This document shows, piece after piece, positions 61,950-64,000 of a stretch of 64,000 nt of DNA. Positions within the stretch are counted from its first letter, which is position 1, and each line of letters begins with the position of its first letter. This stretch comes from Pseudomonas oryzae. GTDB lineage: Bacteria > Pseudomonadota > Gammaproteobacteria > Pseudomonadales > Pseudomonadaceae. Both the position numbers and the translations under genes were made by a program. The notes beneath the pieces were generated by a model. The model searched no databases and was not told the origin of the DNA. It worked only from the letters and a program-made list of their open reading frames with translations. The stretch is taken from assembly GCF_900104805.1 (NCBI RefSeq), contig NZ_LT629751.1, forward strand, positions 186,001-250,000. Reading direction: 5' to 3'.

Positions 61950-62902
61950 ATGGGAATCAAGCATCTGGGTTTCGCGCCCAGCCGTCAGGAAGCCGCGCTG
62001 ATCCTGGTCACCATGGTCTGGGGGGTACCTTTCTGGCGGTGCAGCATGCCCTGACCGTGAGCGGCCCGCTGTTCTTCGTGGGGCTGCGATTCGCCGTGGC
62101 GGCGCTGTGCACGCTGCTGCTGGCGCTGAAGACCTGCAGCGGCCTGACGCTCCGTGAACTGCTCGCAGGGACGACCATCGGTACGGCGATCTTCCTCGGT
62201 TACGAGCTGCAGACGATGGGGCTGCAAACCATCTCCAGCAGCAAGTCCGCCTTCATCACCGCCCTGTACGTGCCCATGGTGCCCCTGCTGCAGTGGGCCA
62301 TCCTCCGGCAGCCTCCCCGGCTGATGGCCTGGGTCGGCATCGCCCTGGCCTTCAGCGGACTGGTTCTGCTGGCAGGCCCGGAGGCGGGCGGCATCGGCGT
62401 GGGCACGGGTGAGCTGCTGACGCTGGTGAGCGCCCTGGCGATTGCCGGCGAGATCATCCTCATCGGGCGCTTCGCCGGCAGCGTGGACATCCGCAGGGTG
62501 ACCGTCATCCAGCTGCTGGTGGCTTCCGTGCTGGCATTCGCCTGCATGCCGCTGGCCGGTGAGCCGATCCCGCCGTTCAGCTGGACGCTGATCGCGCTGG
62601 CCGGCGGGCTGGGGCTGGCCAGCGCCCTGATCCAGCTCACCATGAACTGGGCGCAGAAATCCGTCTCGCCGACCAAGGCCACGCTGATCTACGCCGGCGA
62701 GCCGGTCTGGGCGGGCATCGTGGGGCGACTGGCGGGCGAGCGGTTGCCCATCCTCGCCGTTGCCGGTGGGGGCCTGATCGTGGCGGGGGTGATCGTCAGC
62801 GAATTGAAGCTGGCCCGCAGGCGCACGGCCGGGAAGGCGGGCAGCGAGCTGCGCGAGGGCAAGTCGAGCGGGGCGGACAGGCCGTGGTCGGCCCCGTTGT
62901 GA
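61950..62902 (+). pseudogene. EamA-family (DMT) transporter, frame broken at a G tract
   Basis: Translation from ATG 61950 gives MGIKHLGFAPSRQEAALILV followed by TMVWG; the natural continuation GTFLAVQHALTVSGPLFFVG is in the next frame. The break is at six G residues (62020-62025); seven would restore the frame. The rest (to 62902) encodes about nine transmembrane helices with both EamA repeats (YAGEPVWAGIVGRLAG is typical). A GTG at 62039 could start a 287-residue product lacking most of helix 1. It diverges from the XRE-cupin gene. Confidence 0.75.
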
Positions 62903-62919
62903 GACGCCGGGCGCTTTCC

Positions 62920-63318
62920 TCAAAATGTATAGCAGTTGGTCCCAAGAGCCCCTTTGTAGCAGGTGGTATGCTTAGTGAATCCACCTGACTCTCTTGAGTT
63001 TCTGTCGTACTCATCCCGCCACCCTGCAAATCGGGTAGCCAGCTGATTGCAGTCTGCCGCACTGACCGGTGAGGTCTCCATCCCGACCAGGCTTCTCTGC
63101 AGCAGGTTAGGAGAGTAGGTATAGCCTGCAAGGTCTTGTTGAATACGGGTGTTACCGTAGGCCAACAGCGAGGGATCTATCGCCCCGCGTTGTTCACATA
63201 CCTGGGCTCGATGCAGCATCTGGGCATACTGAAAGTATTCCGGCATGGGCATCTGAGGAGGTGGGGTACTGGCACATCCGGCCAGCAAACCAAGGACAAC
63301 AAGCATACTCCGGCGCAT
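62920..63318 (-). CDS. Small lipoprotein, unknown function
   Basis: The 132-residue product has a lipoprotein signal (MRRSMLVVLGLLAGC, lipobox LAGC, Cys15) and a mature helical domain with four more Cys (QVCEQRG, ADCNQLA, TTCYKGA, TNCYTF). It has no recognised family. Base composition is lower in GC than the surrounding chromosome. It converges with the EamA gene at a distance of 17 bases. Confidence 0.7.
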   Translation of the reverse strand: MRRSMLVVLGLLAGCASTPPPQMPMPEYFQYAQMLHRAQVCEQRGAIDPSLLAYGNTRIQQDLAGYTYSPNLLQRSLVGMETSPVSAADCNQLATRFAGWRDEYDRNSRESGGFTKHTTCYKGALGTNCYTF

Positions 63319-64000
63319 GAAAACGACCTCTCTGGGCTAGGGCCCCGAGTATAAAAGCAGGCTTCCTTGCCCGCCTAGAGATCACACCCAGCCGTTGCGC
63401 TGCAGCCGGTAGTTCTGCGCGACCTCCGTCCTGGTTCTCCAGCAGCAGGTATGCCTGCTCGAACAGCTGCAGGTTGTTGTTCCCCTCGTGGTAGGCCGTG
63501 GCCCACTTCAGGCCCATGGGCTGAACAGGCGACTGGGCACGAAGTAGACCAGAGCTTCCTCATGACTGAGCGGCAACTCGATGTCCACGGCAGCCGGATC
63601 GAAAGCCCCCTCCACCATGACCAGGCGCAGATGATCTGCCCGGTACACCACGGTCAGGTACAGCACAGACAGCAGGGCCGTCAGCCCCGCTCGATCTTAA
63701 GCCGTTCAATGATGAAGGGATCGGCCGGCTAAACCAGCAGGCACTGGCTGACGCCCTCGCGCATGATCAGGACCACCCGCACCTCCCGCTGTGAGAAGCG
63801 CTTGTGTCGCTCGGTCAGCTCCGGCTCACCGCGGTCAACACTCGGTTCTAGGTGTTCTCATTGATAACGGCATCAACGGAGCCGCCCAGGCTGAGTGGCG
63901 GCAGTCCGCCCTGTCGTGCGCGTAGCTGAGCGGCACGCGCGTCTCGGTCGCGTGGCTGGTAGAGCGCAGGCAGGGCCGGCAGCAGGTCGAGGTGCCGGCT
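63319..64000 (-). pseudogene. Degenerate gene remnants at the window end
   Basis: No intact gene fits this 680-base stretch, but the minus strand shows several protein-like fragments in different frames. They include SRHLDLLPALPALYQPRDRD (about 64000-63940), ELTERHKRFSQREVRVVLIM (about 63830-63770), IELPLSHEEALVYFVPSRLF (about 63590-63530) and MGLKWATAYHEGNNNLQLFE (63517 downward), interrupted by stops and frame changes. They look like one or two broken genes of unrecognised family. The extent beyond 64000 is unknown. Confidence 0.4.

Overview
The window is chromosomal DNA of a high-GC gammaproteobacterium, almost certainly Pseudomonas or a close relative. It carries mvaT (the H-NS-type regulator largely confined to Pseudomonas), ornithine-lipid genes olsBA, a sarcosine oxidase operon soxBDAG, a trifunctional putA and REP-type intergenic repeats. 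Gene order from about 0.8 to 21.5 kb (OYE reductase, ArsR regulator, AcpH, olsA, olsB, fumarase, pyruvate kinase, universal stress protein, MoxR/DUF58 operon, sbcB, mvaT, purU) resembles, from memory, the mvaT-olsBA region of P. aeruginosa; that comparison was not computed.

Layout. 0-5.5 kb: xenobiotic reductase with an ArsR regulator and palindromic operators, AcpH, ornithine-lipid acyltransferases, and an ODP-type metallohydrolase. 5.6-11.3 kb: phospholipase D/cardiolipin synthase-like protein, class I fumarase, pyruvate kinase, universal stress protein. 11.4-18.3 kb: a six-gene minus-strand operon RDD-SpoIIM-DUF4129-DUF4350-MoxR-DUF58, mostly joined by 4-base start/stop overlaps. 18.4-23.6 kb: exonuclease I, MvaT, PurU, a CBS protein and a HerA-like ATPase. 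23.6-28.5 kb: a molybdopterin oxidoreductase with FdhD and a LysR regulator, flanked by a REP pair. 28.8-36.1 kb: PutA with an upstream array of PutA-type operator motifs, an aromatic-amino-acid-type permease and a chromate transporter. 36.2-43.7 kb: assorted enzymes, a GAF-GGDEF diguanylate cyclase, a Mut7-C protein, a MITE-like element that ends in the stop codons of both flanking genes, an outer-membrane MetA-type protein and an IclR regulator. 43.8-50.8 kb: purU-folD-soxBDAG, which takes the methyl group of sarcosine through tetrahydrofolate to formate.

51.2-58.7 kb is the most accessory and most interesting part: an orphan vgrG island on the minus strand. VgrG is followed by a lipoprotein, a 945-residue cell-wall-degrading effector candidate (M23-like segments with an inserted SH3-like segment, a canonical EF-hand, and a C-terminal pesticin/T4-lysozyme-like domain), a periplasmic LprI-type lysozyme-inhibitor candidate immunity protein, an exported TPR protein and a small exported protein. 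GC content drops sharply downstream of vgrG, as expected for exchanged cargo.

58.9-64 kb is decaying or rearranged. It holds a frameshifted FAD amine oxidase, an intact IclR regulator, a truncated gene end, an XRE-cupin regulator with two 16-bp direct-repeat operator candidates, an EamA transporter whose frame is broken at a six-G tract, a small lipoprotein, and a final 0.7 kb of gene debris.
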